Part shown: positions 15,178 through 25,600 of the stretch, one piece after another
How positions within the stretch are numbered: the stretch's first letter is position 1
How the letters are laid out: each line of letters begins with the position of its first letter
Source: CAYTLW01 sp964438735
GTDB lineage: Bacteria > Myxococcota_A > UBA9042
Assembly (NCBI GenBank): GCA_964438735.1
Contig: CAYTLW010000099.1
Location: 1 to 28,750, forward strand
DNA: 28,750 bases
Reading direction: 5' to 3'
Notes under the pieces: model-generated
What the model saw: only the letters and a program-made list of their open reading frames with translations
Told to the model about the DNA's origin: nothing
The model's database searches: none
Made by a program: the position numbers and the translations under genes

Positions 15178-16776
15178 ATGAACCCGACCGCCCGCCCCCG
15201 CCTGCTCGACCTGCTGCCCGCTCTGCTGCTGCCGGGTTTGTTGGCGCCCGGCTTGCTGGCGACCGCCTGCAGCGATCCCACACCAGCCGAGCCGACACCC
15301 GATGCGACCCCGACCGACACCTGCGCGCCGCCAGCGACCACCTGCGGCGAGGACTGCCTGCCGCCCTGCCCGGCCGACATGGCCCGCGACGCTGTCGACT
15401 GCGCCTGCTGGGCAAGCGCCGACGTGACCCCCACCGGGTCGGTCGACGTCGCGGACACCCTCTGCCTGTCCAAGACCCTGTCCGGCGGCACCAGCGAGAG
15501 CGCGGTCAAGCGCCGGCAGTGGATGTTCGGCGCCCTCAAACACATGGGCATCACGCGGCTGCGCAGCCACTTCCTGTGGCATTCGCTGGAGAAGAAGAAG
15601 GGCGAGTTCAACTGGGCGAGCTCCGACCTGAAGGTGGCCGAAGCCAAAGCCAACGGCATCGAGCTCATCGGCTTGCTGGCCTACGGCAACCCCTGGGCCA
15701 GCAAGGAGGGCGCTGAGAAGAAGGACCACCACTACCCACCGGACGACCCGGCCGACTTCGCCAACTACGCCGGCGCGTTGGCCAAGCGCTTCAAGGCCGA
15801 TGTGCATCGTTGGGAGGTCTGGAACGAGCAGAACTCAGGTTTCCGCTTCTGGAAGGGCACCGGCAGCCTGGGCGGCGATCCCAAAGCCTACGGCGCCCTG
15901 CTGCGCGCGACCCACACCGCCGTCAAAGCCCAGGACCCGAACGCCCAGGTGGGTTACGGCGGGCTCTTCTACCTGCCGCAAATCATCCCAGGCGCAGAGA
16001 CCTTCACCGACGCCAGCTTCGCCGCCTGGCCGGATCTGGGCGACCACTTCGAAGCCTTCGCCTGGCATCCCTACGCGCCCTACCCGCCCATCGCCGCGCC
16101 CGAAGACGCCGGCGATCCCGACAGCGACGTCCTGCAACCCGTACCCGCCGACGAGACCGCCCGCCGACTGGTGAAGACGCTGGCCAAACACAACAAGACC
16201 GGCGCCCACCTCTGGGTCACCGAGTTGGGCTGGCCAACCGAAAAGGCGGTCACCGAGACAGAAGCCGCCGCCTTCCTGGTACGCAGCTACGTGCTCCTGC
16301 TGAGCGAAGGCGTCGAGCTGCTCTGCTGGTACACGCTCATGGACTCCCACCCCGACCACAAAGCCATCGCCTTCTGGGAGAAGGTCTTCGGCCTGTACCA
16401 GTGGGCAGATGTCGCCAAGGGCGAGGTCCCGGTAGCCAAGCCCGCCGTACCCGCCCACCGAACCCTGTGGCAACAACTCGGCCCCCTACGCTGGGCAGCC
16501 AACCACAGCCGCCAGGAAGGAGACGACGCCACCCGACCAGCAAGGCACCACGTCTTCGCCGCCGCAGGCAAGGCAACCGTGCACGTACTGTGGGATCCGA
16601 AACTGGCCGTCGACAAGACGTCCGCAGCCACGATTCCAGCTCAAAAGGGGGCCAGCTACACCACGATCACCATGCTCGGAGAGGCTGGCAAAGCGACCAT
16701 CACCGATGAGAACCTCGTCCAGGTCGAGGTAGGCGGCGCGCCGATCTACGTGCTGGCGACGCCGGCCCAACCATAA
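15178..16776 (+). CDS. Clan GH-A glycoside hydrolase-like lipoprotein (GH39/GH5-like)
   Basis: The protein begins with a leucine-rich signal and lipobox LLATAC (lipidated Cys31), then a Thr/Pro-rich and Cys-rich linker. From about residue 105 it has a TIM-barrel glycosidase pattern: MGITRLRSHFLWHSLEKKKG, then WEVWNEQNSG with the probable acid/base Glu217, a HPYAPYPP segment, and WVTELGWPT with the probable nucleophile Glu349. The paired NE and E(L)GW motifs are typical of clan GH-A retaining enzymes such as GH39 and GH5. A beta-rich C-terminal part of about 100 residues follows. At 532 residues it fits a surface-attached enzyme acting on plant, algal or microbial polysaccharide; the substrate cannot be assigned. 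It reads away from the cyclase cluster and is likely monocistronic. Confidence 0.85.
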   Translation: MNPTARPRLLDLLPALLLPGLLAPGLLATACSDPTPAEPTPDATPTDTCAPPATTCGEDCLPPCPADMARDAVDCACWASADVTPTGSVDVADTLCLSKTLSGGTSESAVKRRQWMFGALKHMGITRLRSHFLWHSLEKKKGEFNWASSDLKVAEAKANGIELIGLLAYGNPWASKEGAEKKDHHYPPDDPADFANYAGALAKRFKADVHRWEVWNEQNSGFRFWKGTGSLGGDPKAYGALLRATHTAVKAQDPNAQVGYGGLFYLPQIIPGAETFTDASFAAWPDLGDHFEAFAWHPYAPYPPIAAPEDAGDPDSDVLQPVPADETARRLVKTLAKHNKTGAHLWVTELGWPTEKAVTETEAAAFLVRSYVLLLSEGVELLCWYTLMDSHPDHKAIAFWEKVFGLYQWADVAKGEVPVAKPAVPAHRTLWQQLGPLRWAANHSRQEGDDATRPARHHVFAAAGKATVHVLWDPKLAVDKTSAATIPAQKGASYTTITMLGEAGKATITDENLVQVEVGGAPIYVLATPAQP

Positions 16777-16790
16777 CAGCGCCCACGGCC

Positions 16791-16872
16791 AGGCATTGAC
16801 ACCTTTGATCGCAAACGCACAACAGAAAGGCCACCACAAAGAGGGTCAGGTATTGACACTTGACACCTTTGA
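16791..16872. repeat. Imperfect direct repeat pair containing TTGACAC
   Basis: AGGCATTGACACCTTTGA at 16791-16808 recurs at 16848-16872 as AGGTATTGAC followed by ACTTGACACCTTTGA, where an extra TTGACAC unit is inserted. The repeats lie in the gap between the convergent hydrolase and Cys-repeat lipoprotein genes. They are lower in GC than their surroundings. They could be remnants of a small mobile or REP-like element; no transposase is present. Confidence 0.5.
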
Positions 16873-16876
16873 GCCA

Positions 16877-17482
16877 TCAATGCCCGGTCGCCCCCCCAGG
16901 CAACCGCACCATCCGCTGCCCTCGCTTCGGGCCCAGCCACTTCCGATTCCGCTTGCGCTCCAGCCACCGGTCAAAATGCGCCCGCGACGTCCAACAGCGG
17001 CCAAATATCGGCGTACATCGCCCCCCCTTCTTGCACCGCGTCGATGCTTCGCAATGCGCCTTGGTCATCGCCCGACATCGTCCGCGCCGCAAGCCACAAT
17101 AGCCCTTGCGTCGACAGGCGCTCGACGCCGCACAAGCCGCCTCGCTGGTGACCACACAGGCACCCTCGAAGGCCGTACAGCCGCCCCAGCCACGACAGGC
17201 ACCGCTCCTGGCACAGTCCTCGTCCGTGGCGATCACGCACACGCCATCACGCGCGCTGCACGCGCCGTGGATGTGGCATCCGGCGGACTTGCGGCAGTCA
17301 TCATCGCTGGCTGCGATGCACTCCCCCTGCCGCTCGCTGCAGCGCCCCTGGATCTGGCATGCGGGCCCGTCATTGCACAGCGATTGCAGCATGTTGGTCG
17401 GGTTGCAACCCAGCGCCAACAGAACGCCGGCCATGCTTGCCGTGGCGAACACGAGGACCCGGCGGTAGTCAGCGTCGGACAT
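16877..17482 (-). CDS. Small Cys-repeat lipoprotein
   Basis: ATG 17482 gives a signal with MSDADYRRVLVF and a lipobox-like LALGC (Cys26); the frame is open up to 17524 but the extra residues do not resemble a signal. After the lipobox come five repeats of about 25 residues following C....C...G.C....G.C.......C, e.g. CRKSAGCHIHGACSARDG. The C-terminal 35 residues are strongly basic (WLERKRNRKWLGPKRGQR). All repeats keep four Cys, so disulfide-linked mini-domains outside the cytoplasm are expected. The family is not recognised beyond its resemblance to Cys-rich lipoproteins of Myxococcota. Its start codon overlaps the longest possible start of the divergent kinase gene. Confidence 0.75.
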   Translation of the reverse strand: MSDADYRRVLVFATASMAGVLLALGCNPTNMLQSLCNDGPACQIQGRCSERQGECIAASDDDCRKSAGCHIHGACSARDGVCVIATDEDCARSGACRGWGGCTAFEGACVVTSEAACAASSACRRKGYCGLRRGRCRAMTKAHCEASTRCKKGGRCTPIFGRCWTSRAHFDRWLERKRNRKWLGPKRGQRMVRLPGGATGH

Positions 17483-19586
17483 GAAAACCCCCATTCGACA
17501 GCCGACCGGGGAGCATGTAGACAAGGTAGCAAGACAACTGCCAATGGACTACCAGTTGGCCCGCCCAGACCCAGCCCCGGAAACGAGCGCACACCTCGAG
17601 AACGACTCGGGTGTGGCGCGTATCCTGGCCCTGTTGGGCAAATTCGACCAGGAGATCCTCCAGGCGGACCTTGACCACGTGTTGGCCCGCGCGCTGGATT
17701 TCGTCGCCAACCTGGTCCGTTCGCCGCGTGTATCGGTCACCTTGATCGACGAGACACGCGGCGGCGTGACCGTGTTGGCCCACTCCGGCGACCCGGCTGG
17801 GCTCTCCGCGGGCCAGCATGTGCCCATCGACGCGTCAGCGCTCTCCATCGCGATCAAAGACGGTGTCTCCCTCTACCGCCCCGACCTCGCCAACGCGGCG
17901 CAGCAATTCTTGTTGGATCGCACACTGCTGGCTGAGGGCATCCAGAGCACGATGATCGTGCCACTGCGCGCCGAGGACCGCATCTTCGGCACCCTGAATG
18001 TCGGCGCGACGGCCGTGGACGGCATCGACCCTGACCAGCGTCAGTTGATCGAGTTGATCGCGCCGCGTCTGGCGGCTGCGGTGCGCAACGCCCAGTTGTT
18101 CGAGGCGGTTCGACACAGCGAAGAGCGCATTCAGGCTTTGCTGGAGCACTCCGACGACATCATCGTCGTCGCCGGCGCCATGGGTGTGCCGAAGTGGGTC
18201 AGCCCGAACCTCGAGCGCGTGCGCGGCATCAAGCCGGACGACTACGTTGGCCGATCGGGATTCGACATCGTGCACCCGGACGACGCATCGGAATTGCAGG
18301 AAGCGTTCCAGTGGGTGAACCAGCATCCAGGCGAGGTCAAGTCGGCCACCTATCGCATCGCCGATGGCGCCGGGGACTGGCGCGTCTATGAGGCCAAAGC
18401 GTGCAACTGGCTGCACGATCCCCACGTGAGGGGCATCGTCATCAATACGCGCGACATCACCGAGCGACGCCGCCTGGAAGAGCACAACCAGCAGCGGGAG
18501 AAGCTGGAGTCTCTGGGCCTGCTGGCAGGCGGTCTGGCACATGATTTCAACAACCTGCTGACGGCCATACACGGCGGCATCGAACTCGCCGACCGCGCGC
18601 TGCCAGACGGACACGAGGCCACGCGCTGGCTCGACCACGCGGGACGGGCGCTCCGCAATGCCCAGCACGTGACGGGCCAGTTGCTCGCGTTCGCCCGTGG
18701 AGGCGCGCCCATCAAGCGGGCCCTGGTACTGGAGGAGCTGGTTCGGGAGGCGGTTCATCTCACCACGCGGGGCACGAAGATCGCCTGCGTGATCGACGCG
18801 GGGCCCGGGCTGTGGCCGGTCGAGGTGGACGAGGCTCAGATCAGCCAGGTGTTTCACAACCTGATGCTCAACGCCGTCCAGGCCATGCCCTCTGGCGGCG
18901 AAGTGCACATCCGCATGGAGAATGTCGGCACCGCCGCCGGCGTCGATCGCAGGGCCGCCGTGCGCGTGACCGTGCTCGATCAGGGCCCGGGCATGTCGAG
19001 CGACGTGCTGGAGCACATCTTCGACCCCTACTACACCACCAAACCCAACGGTACCGGGCTGGGCCTGTCCACCGCCTATGCCGTCCTGAGCCGCCACGAC
19101 GGCACCATCCGCGCGTTCTCCACGCCCGGCGAAGGGGCTCGATTCGAGGTCGAGTTGCCGGCGCGACCCGGCGCGCGCATCCAAACCGAGGCCAATCGCC
19201 CAACCGAGCATCGCGGCCAGGGCAAGGCGCTGGTGATGGACGACGAGGAAGGCGTGCGCGAGGTGCTCACCGAGATGCTCGCGGAGCTCGGATACATGCC
19301 GACCAGCGTGAACGATGGTGGAGCGGCAGTGCACGCATACGAGGCGGCATTACAGACTAGCGAGCCCTACGAACTGGTGATCCTGGACCTCACCGTCGCA
19401 GGTGGCATGGGCGGACAGGAGGCCATCGCCCGGATCCGTGAGCTGGGCGGCACCTGCAAGGCCGTGGTGAGCTCGGGTTACTCGAGCGACGCCGTCATGT
19501 CCCGACACGACGAACACGGCTTCGATGGTGTGCTGCGCAAGCCCTACACGTTCGCCGAGCTGGCAGAACTACTGGAACGCATCTGA
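17481..19586 (+). CDS. Soluble hybrid sensor histidine kinase: GAF, PAS, HisKA, HATPase, REC
   Basis: Domains in order (numbering from 17481): GAF about 60-205, PAS about 215-330 ending in the usual DITERRRLEE, HisKA with H-box GGLAHDFNN (His354), HATPase with N-box NLMLNAVQA, DQGPGM and GTGLGLST, then a receiver domain about 585-701 with acidic pair MDDEE, phospho-acceptor Asp636 (LVILDLT) and Lys687 (LRKPY). No transmembrane segment is present, so it senses a cytosolic signal, probably through GAF. The CckA-like H-box and C-terminal REC suggest phosphotransfer to an unlinked Hpt or response regulator; no partner is adjacent. The start is uncertain: ATG 17481 is the longest, ATG 17544 is equally possible, and neither has a clear ribosome site. 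Confidence 0.9.
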   Translation: MKTPIRQPTGEHVDKVARQLPMDYQLARPDPAPETSAHLENDSGVARILALLGKFDQEILQADLDHVLARALDFVANLVRSPRVSVTLIDETRGGVTVLAHSGDPAGLSAGQHVPIDASALSIAIKDGVSLYRPDLANAAQQFLLDRTLLAEGIQSTMIVPLRAEDRIFGTLNVGATAVDGIDPDQRQLIELIAPRLAAAVRNAQLFEAVRHSEERIQALLEHSDDIIVVAGAMGVPKWVSPNLERVRGIKPDDYVGRSGFDIVHPDDASELQEAFQWVNQHPGEVKSATYRIADGAGDWRVYEAKACNWLHDPHVRGIVINTRDITERRRLEEHNQQREKLESLGLLAGGLAHDFNNLLTAIHGGIELADRALPDGHEATRWLDHAGRALRNAQHVTGQLLAFARGGAPIKRALVLEELVREAVHLTTRGTKIACVIDAGPGLWPVEVDEAQISQVFHNLMLNAVQAMPSGGEVHIRMENVGTAAGVDRRAAVRVTVLDQGPGMSSDVLEHIFDPYYTTKPNGTGLGLSTAYAVLSRHDGTIRAFSTPGEGARFEVELPARPGARIQTEANRPTEHRGQGKALVMDDEEGVREVLTEMLAELGYMPTSVNDGGAAVHAYEAALQTSEPYELVILDLTVAGGMGGQEAIARIRELGGTCKAVVSSGYSSDAVMSRHDEHGFDGVLRKPYTFAELAELLERI

Positions 19587-19630
19587 GGGCGCTCCTCGCG
19601 GCAGATGCCCCCCGCCATCGGTCCAAGACG

Positions 19631-22600
19631 CTAGTTGCCCCCCGCCTTCTTCTTCGGCTTCGGCGTCTTGTTCAAGTAGATGCGGTTGGCGTTGCGGTTG
19701 CCGATGAAGATGTCCTGCCGACCGTCGCCGTCGAAGTCTGCCACCGCCATGCAGCGCGAGCCGTCATAGTCGCGCGGCATGCTGGAGGTGAAGTTGCCGA
19801 ACTTCGCCTCGCCCTGGTTGAGCATCAACATGTTCTGGCCGTCATAATTGGTCCAGACGAAGTCCATGTAGCCGTCCATGTCCAGGTCGACCACGGCGCC
19901 GCCGGTGCTGTTGCCGCCCATGCCGGGCAGGTGCGACGCGGTCACGTCGGCGAACTTGTAGTCCAATTCGCCCACGTGCAGGCGATTCTGCCCGTTGTTG
20001 ATGACGAAGAGGTCCACGTCGCCGTCGAAGTCCACGTCCGTGGCCAACACCCGGCGCGTATCGTCGCTGATGGACGGCAGGTGGCTGTACGACACGTTCT
20101 TCATCTTGCCGGTGCCGGTGTTGTACCAGAGCTGATTCTGGGTGTTCAGCCCGATGTAGGCGTCCAGGTGCTTGTCGTTGTTCAGATCGATGAACACCAG
20201 GTGGTTCTTGTTGTGGCCCGTGCCCGGATTGAGCCAGTCGTTCTTGGTGAAGAAGAAGGCGCCGCCGTTGTTGAAAGGGTCGCCGCCGTTGACCATGAAG
20301 CGCCACGTCCAGCCCTGGCCCATGACCGCCAGGTCCAGGTCGCCATCACCGTCCACATCCGCCGCCTGCAGCGAATGATAGCGGGCGCCGTTGTACGTCT
20401 CCGGCAGGTTCGGGCTCGAGCGGTCGGTGAAGTAGCCCTTGCCGTTGTTGACGAACTGCCGCAATCCGCCGCCGTTGGGCGTGTACTTGCTGTGCCAGTA
20501 GTAGCAGGCCAGGGCCAGATCCAGGTCCTTGTCGCCGTTCAGGTCAATCAACTTGATGTCGCCGGTGTGGCACTTGGTGTCCTTGATGCGCGCCTTGGTC
20601 TCGTCGAAGAAATTGCCCGCGCCGTCGTTGACCCAGATGCGCGTCCAGGCGCCCCAGGTGGCGTTCATCACCAGGTCGATGTCGCCGTCCCCGTCGATAT
20701 CGCCGGCATCGCAGGAGTGCGTGTCATAGGCGTCCTCCGGCAGGCCGAACATGGTGTTGTTGGCGAACGCGCCGGTGGGCACGCGGTTCTTCTCGGTCAT
20801 GGCCGCGTTCTCCTTCCAACCCTTGTTGAGCAGCAGCCAGTCCTGGTCGTCGCGCTTGGAGATGTAGATGTCCGGCAAGCCGTCGCCGTTCAGGTCCCCC
20901 AGCCCCATGTAGTAGCTGATCTCCCCCATATGCGGCGGGATATTGGTCGGCGTGGCGTCGGTGAAGACGCTGGCGCCGCCCTGGGCCTTGTCGTTGAGGT
21001 AGACCGCCGGCCAATAGCGGTCGCCGGACATGTACTTCTTGATGACCAGGTCCAGGTCGCCATCGATATCCACATCGATGAGCCAGCCTTGAGCCGAGTG
21101 CGGCTTCTTCTCATTCTGCGGCAGGTGCAGGCCGTCGTCGTTGAGGAAGTTGCCGGTCTTGTTGAAATACAACCGATCTGCCTGGCCCCAGTTGAGGATC
21201 ATCGCGTCCAGCCAGCCGTCGCCGTTGATGTCCTTGAGCAGCGCCTGCTTGGAGTTGAAGCCCGAGACCGGGAAGTTCTTGCCGGTGCCATAGGTGGCGT
21301 CGGTAAACGACCACGGTTTGCCCTTACTGATGTTGTTACAATTGTTGTAGTACAGGCGGTTCTGGTAGGCGTTGTCGTTGGCCACCAGCACGTCGTTATC
21401 ACCGTCGTTATCCACATCTCCCACAGCCACGCCGCGGGACGGCTCGGAGTGGTTGGGCATCACGTTGGTGATCATCGTGAAGCCACCCTTGCCGTTGCCC
21501 TGCAGGATGAAGTTGCGCTGGGTCGTCACCACGAAGATGTCGTCGATGCCATCGCAGTTCAGGTCGCCCCGCGCCGCGTCGCTGGACGTGTTGTAGTCGT
21601 AGCCGCCCTTGTAGAAGTAGCCGATCGGGTGGTTGGTGAAGACGCCGTTGCCCTTGTTCTTGTACCAGCAGAGGTATCGATTGCTGCCCTTGAACACCAC
21701 GTCCAGGTCACCATCCTTGTCCAGATCCCAGACCAGCGGATTGCGCCGGTAGCGGCAGTAGCCGTGGTTCTTGGGCATGTTGGTCTTGGACTGGTCGACG
21801 AACTTGCCGGCGACGCCGTTGCTGTCCTTGGTATTGATGAACAGGTCGTCATAGTCGTGATCGTGCAAGATCAACACGTCCTTGAGACCGTCGCCATTGG
21901 CGTCGAAGATCACCGGCTCGTAGTCCCCACGTGAGTAGTCGATGGGCAGCCGATGCCCCTTGGGCTCGAGCACCACCGCCTGGCCGAAGTGGAACTTGGC
22001 CTTGGCCACCACCTCGTCTGCCTTGCCGCCGAAGGCCGGGTTGACGATGCGGATGTCCACCGGGCCGTTCTTGCCATAGTCGGGCACTTTGACCTTGAGG
22101 ATGGTCGGTCCCAGGCGCAGCACGTTGGTTGAATTCGTCCACTTGGAGTCGCCGGAGCTACCCCAGTAGACCTTGACGCCGGTCTTGAAGCCCTGGCCGT
22201 AGATGACCACCTCGTAGCCACCGCTGGCCGGGCCACGGGTCGGCACCACGCCCGAGAACGCCAGACCGGGCAGACCCTGCGGGGCGGTGAATTCGAAGGA
22301 CTTGGTCTTGATGCCGGACTGGCCGTCGCTATTGGTCACCTTGACGTCGACCTTGCCGGCCACGTGGGCGGGGACCGTGGCCACGATGAGCGTGCCCGCG
22401 TTGAGCACCTTCACCGCCGCGGCGTTGGACCACTTGGTGGCGTCATTGCCAAACGCCACCTGGGCGCCCTGCAAGAAGCCCGTACCGATGACATTGGTCA
22501 GATAGCCGCCGCCAGTGGGCCCGAAGTCCGGCTGGATGTAGGTCACCTTGGGCGGTGGCACCACGGGGATGTAGACGAAGCCGCCCGCCTTGGCGTCGAA

Positions 22601-25600
22601 CTGGCCGTCCGGGTTCACCACCTTGATGGCCACCGGACCGCTGCCCTTGGGCGACACGGCGGTGATCAGGCCGTTGTTCTCCACCTTCATCTTGGCCTGC
22701 TCGACCTTCTTGGGGCCGAACCAGACCTGCGAACCCAGCACGCCGGTGACGAAGCCGGAACCCTGGATGGTCACCTTGGTGCCACCGCTCTCCGGTCCCA
22801 GGGTCGGGAACACGCTGGCGACCTTGGGCGGGGCCAGGTAGGTGAATCCGCCGCCGACGGAGTGGGTCGACAGGTCGGGGTTCTTCACCGAGACCATGAC
22901 CGGCCCCTCGGTCCCCTTGGGCGTCTTGCAGAGCACATTGCTGCCGTCGACAACATTGACCTCGGTGGCCTTCGCCTTGCCGAACATCACTTCGATGCCC
23001 TTCTGGAAGCCGACACCGACGAGCTTGACGTTCGTGCCGCCCAGGGTGCTGCCCTTGTCCGGGTTGATGTTCTGGATCTTCGGCGGCGGGCGGAACAGGA
23101 AGCCCTTGCCCAGGTAGTCCGCCTGGCCGTCGGGGTTGATAACCACCACATCGTTCATGCCGGGCACCTGCAGCGGCGTGGTCACCTCGATCTTCGTGCT
23201 GCTGACGACCTTGGTGGTCTTCTCGAGCGCGGTGACGCAGTTGCTGCTCATCTCGAAAGACGTGCAGAAGACGACCTTGGCGGCCTTGCCACCGTCTTTG
23301 GCCACCTTGAAGTACTTGCCGGTGATGGTCAGGAAGGTGCCGCCAGCGGCAGGACCTGCGCCGGGGTCGACCTTGTTGATCTTGGGCGGCGGCACGTAGG
23401 TGTAGGCCCCCTTGGCTGTGGTTGTCCGACCGGCCTGGTTGGTCACCGATACGTTGACCGCGCCCAGGGCGTGCTTCGGCGTGATGGCGCTGGCGCCGTT
23501 GTCCACGACCTTGGTCGAGACGGCGGGCGAGGTGTCGAAGAAGGCCCACGCCTGTGAGGACATGCCATTGCCGATGATGACGGCCTTGTGGCCGCCCTTG
23601 GTCGGCCCCTCGTTCGGGTCGATGGAGGCGATCTTGGGCGCCGGCCCCAGGGTCGCCAGGTCGGTGTACTTGAAGCCCTTGGCCTTGACCCCATGGCCGC
23701 CGTCCGGGTTGAGCACGATGACGTCGACCACCGCGGTGACCGGCGACGGCCCGGTGACGAAGCGGGCCACGCCGCCCTCGGCGACGTTGAAAGCCGCCGA
23801 TGGCACGATGCCGAAGATCGCCTGGGCGCCCGGCGCCATCTGCTTGGCCGTGATCAGCCCCCACGTGCCGCCGCTGGACGGACCGGTCGGCGGGGACACC
23901 TTCTCGATCTTGGGCGGCGGCGTGATGTCTTTGGGGTCCAGGTAGGTATACGCCTTGTTAGCGAACGCGCTCTGGGTATCCGGGTTCTCGATCGAGACCG
24001 CGACCACCTCACCGGGTTTGCCGCCCGGCGTGCGCACCGTCAGCGCCGTCGGGCTGACGTAGTTCACCTTGGTCGCCGGCACCTTGCCGAAGAGCACTTT
24101 GACGCCCTTGAGGAAGTGTTTGCCGCGGATGATGACCGGCGCGTTGCCGGTGGCGATGCCCTTGGCCGGGAAGATCTCGGTGATCTGCGGCGGCAGGGTG
24201 TAGAGCCACGGCATCTTGGCCACCACAGACTGGCCGTCGGGATTGGTCACCTTGAGCGAGGAGGGCCCCGCCGTGCCCGGAGCGGTCTGGATCTTGATGA
24301 CGAAGGCGGACAGCACCGACGTGGCGGCCACCTTCTTGCCAGCGATCTCCACCTTGGCACCCTGGGCGAAGTTCTTGCCGGCGATGTGCACCACCGTGCC
24401 GCCAGCGACGCCACCCATGGACGGGTTGAAGCCCTCAATCTTGGGCGCGCCCACGTAGATCCAAGCGTCCTTCAGCGTGGCCGACTGGCCGTCGCCATTG
24501 GTCGCCACCACGTCGGTCTTGCCGGCTTTGACACCGGGCGCCGTGGTGCCCGTGGCGATGGCGCTGTTGAGCACCGTCCAGCTGGACACGGGCCGGTAAC
24601 CGACGAATCCGATGCCGCCGCCGACGATATGGCTGCCGCTGAAGATCACCGCCGTGCTGCCGCTCTCGGGCCCGCTCGACGGTGTGATGCCGAGCAACAT
24701 GGGTTTGGGCAGCGTGGGAGTCTTGTAGGTGAAGCCGGAGCCCAGAGCGTGGCCCTGGCCATCGGGATTGAGCACGGTCACGTCGACCGGACCGATGAAG
24801 CCCGGCGGTGAGGTCACGCTGATCATGTTTTCATCGACCACGTGCACGGTGGCCGGCACGCCGCCAAAGAGCACCTGCGCGCCCACGCGGAAGCCGCTGC
24901 CCCAGATGGCCGCCACGGTGCCGCCGGAGAAGGGGCCGTGGGGCGGCATCACACTGGTGACTTTGGGCGGCGGGAAGGCGAACTGGCCGGAGATGTAGGT
25001 GAAGGCCTGCGCCAACGCGCCCTTCTTGCCGTCCGGGTTGAGCACTTCGATGGTGACCTTGCCCACCTTGGCGGTCGGCGGCACCTGGGCGCTCAAGACG
25101 CCGGGGCCAGCCACGACCACCTTCTTGCTCTGCACCTTGTCGAAGAAGACCTGCGCCCCCTTCAAGAAGTGTTTGCCGGATACGACCGCCGTCAGGCCGC
25201 CGTCCTTGTGGCCCACGGTGGGGAAGATCATCGTCGGCACGGGGGCGGGCGCCTTGTAGCCGAATGCCGCTTTGAGTACGGCGCTGAAGCCGTCGGGACG
25301 GGTCACAGCCACGTCCACCAGGCCAGCGGGGTGGGCCGGCGCGTCGCCTGTCAGCGTCGTGTCGGCAGGCACCTTCACATCGGTCATGGGACGATAGCCG
25401 ATGAACGCGAGCGTGCCCTTGACCAGGTCGGTGCCGGACAGCTTCACCGGCTCACCACCTGCGGCGCTGCCGTTGGTGGGCAGAATCTGTGTCAGGACCG
25501 GCGGCTTCGTGCCCGCCTTGGCCACGTAGTAGCTGAACGCACCGAGCACGGTATGGGCCTTGCCGTTGGCGAGCATGACACTCACACGCACCGGACCCGC

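Noticed and set aside
16850..16866. Sigma-70 promoter based on TTGACA
   Set aside because: The hexamers lie between convergent genes with no downstream gene on that strand and no -10 partner at proper spacing.
19587..19630. Terminator between the kinase and giant genes
   Set aside because: Only a four-base GAGG/CCTC stem without a T-run was found, too weak to call.
19931..21934. Plus-strand open frame of about 667 codons opposite the FG-GAP region
   Set aside because: Val/His/Gln-rich shadow of the calcium-loop codons; the minus strand carries the real signal.
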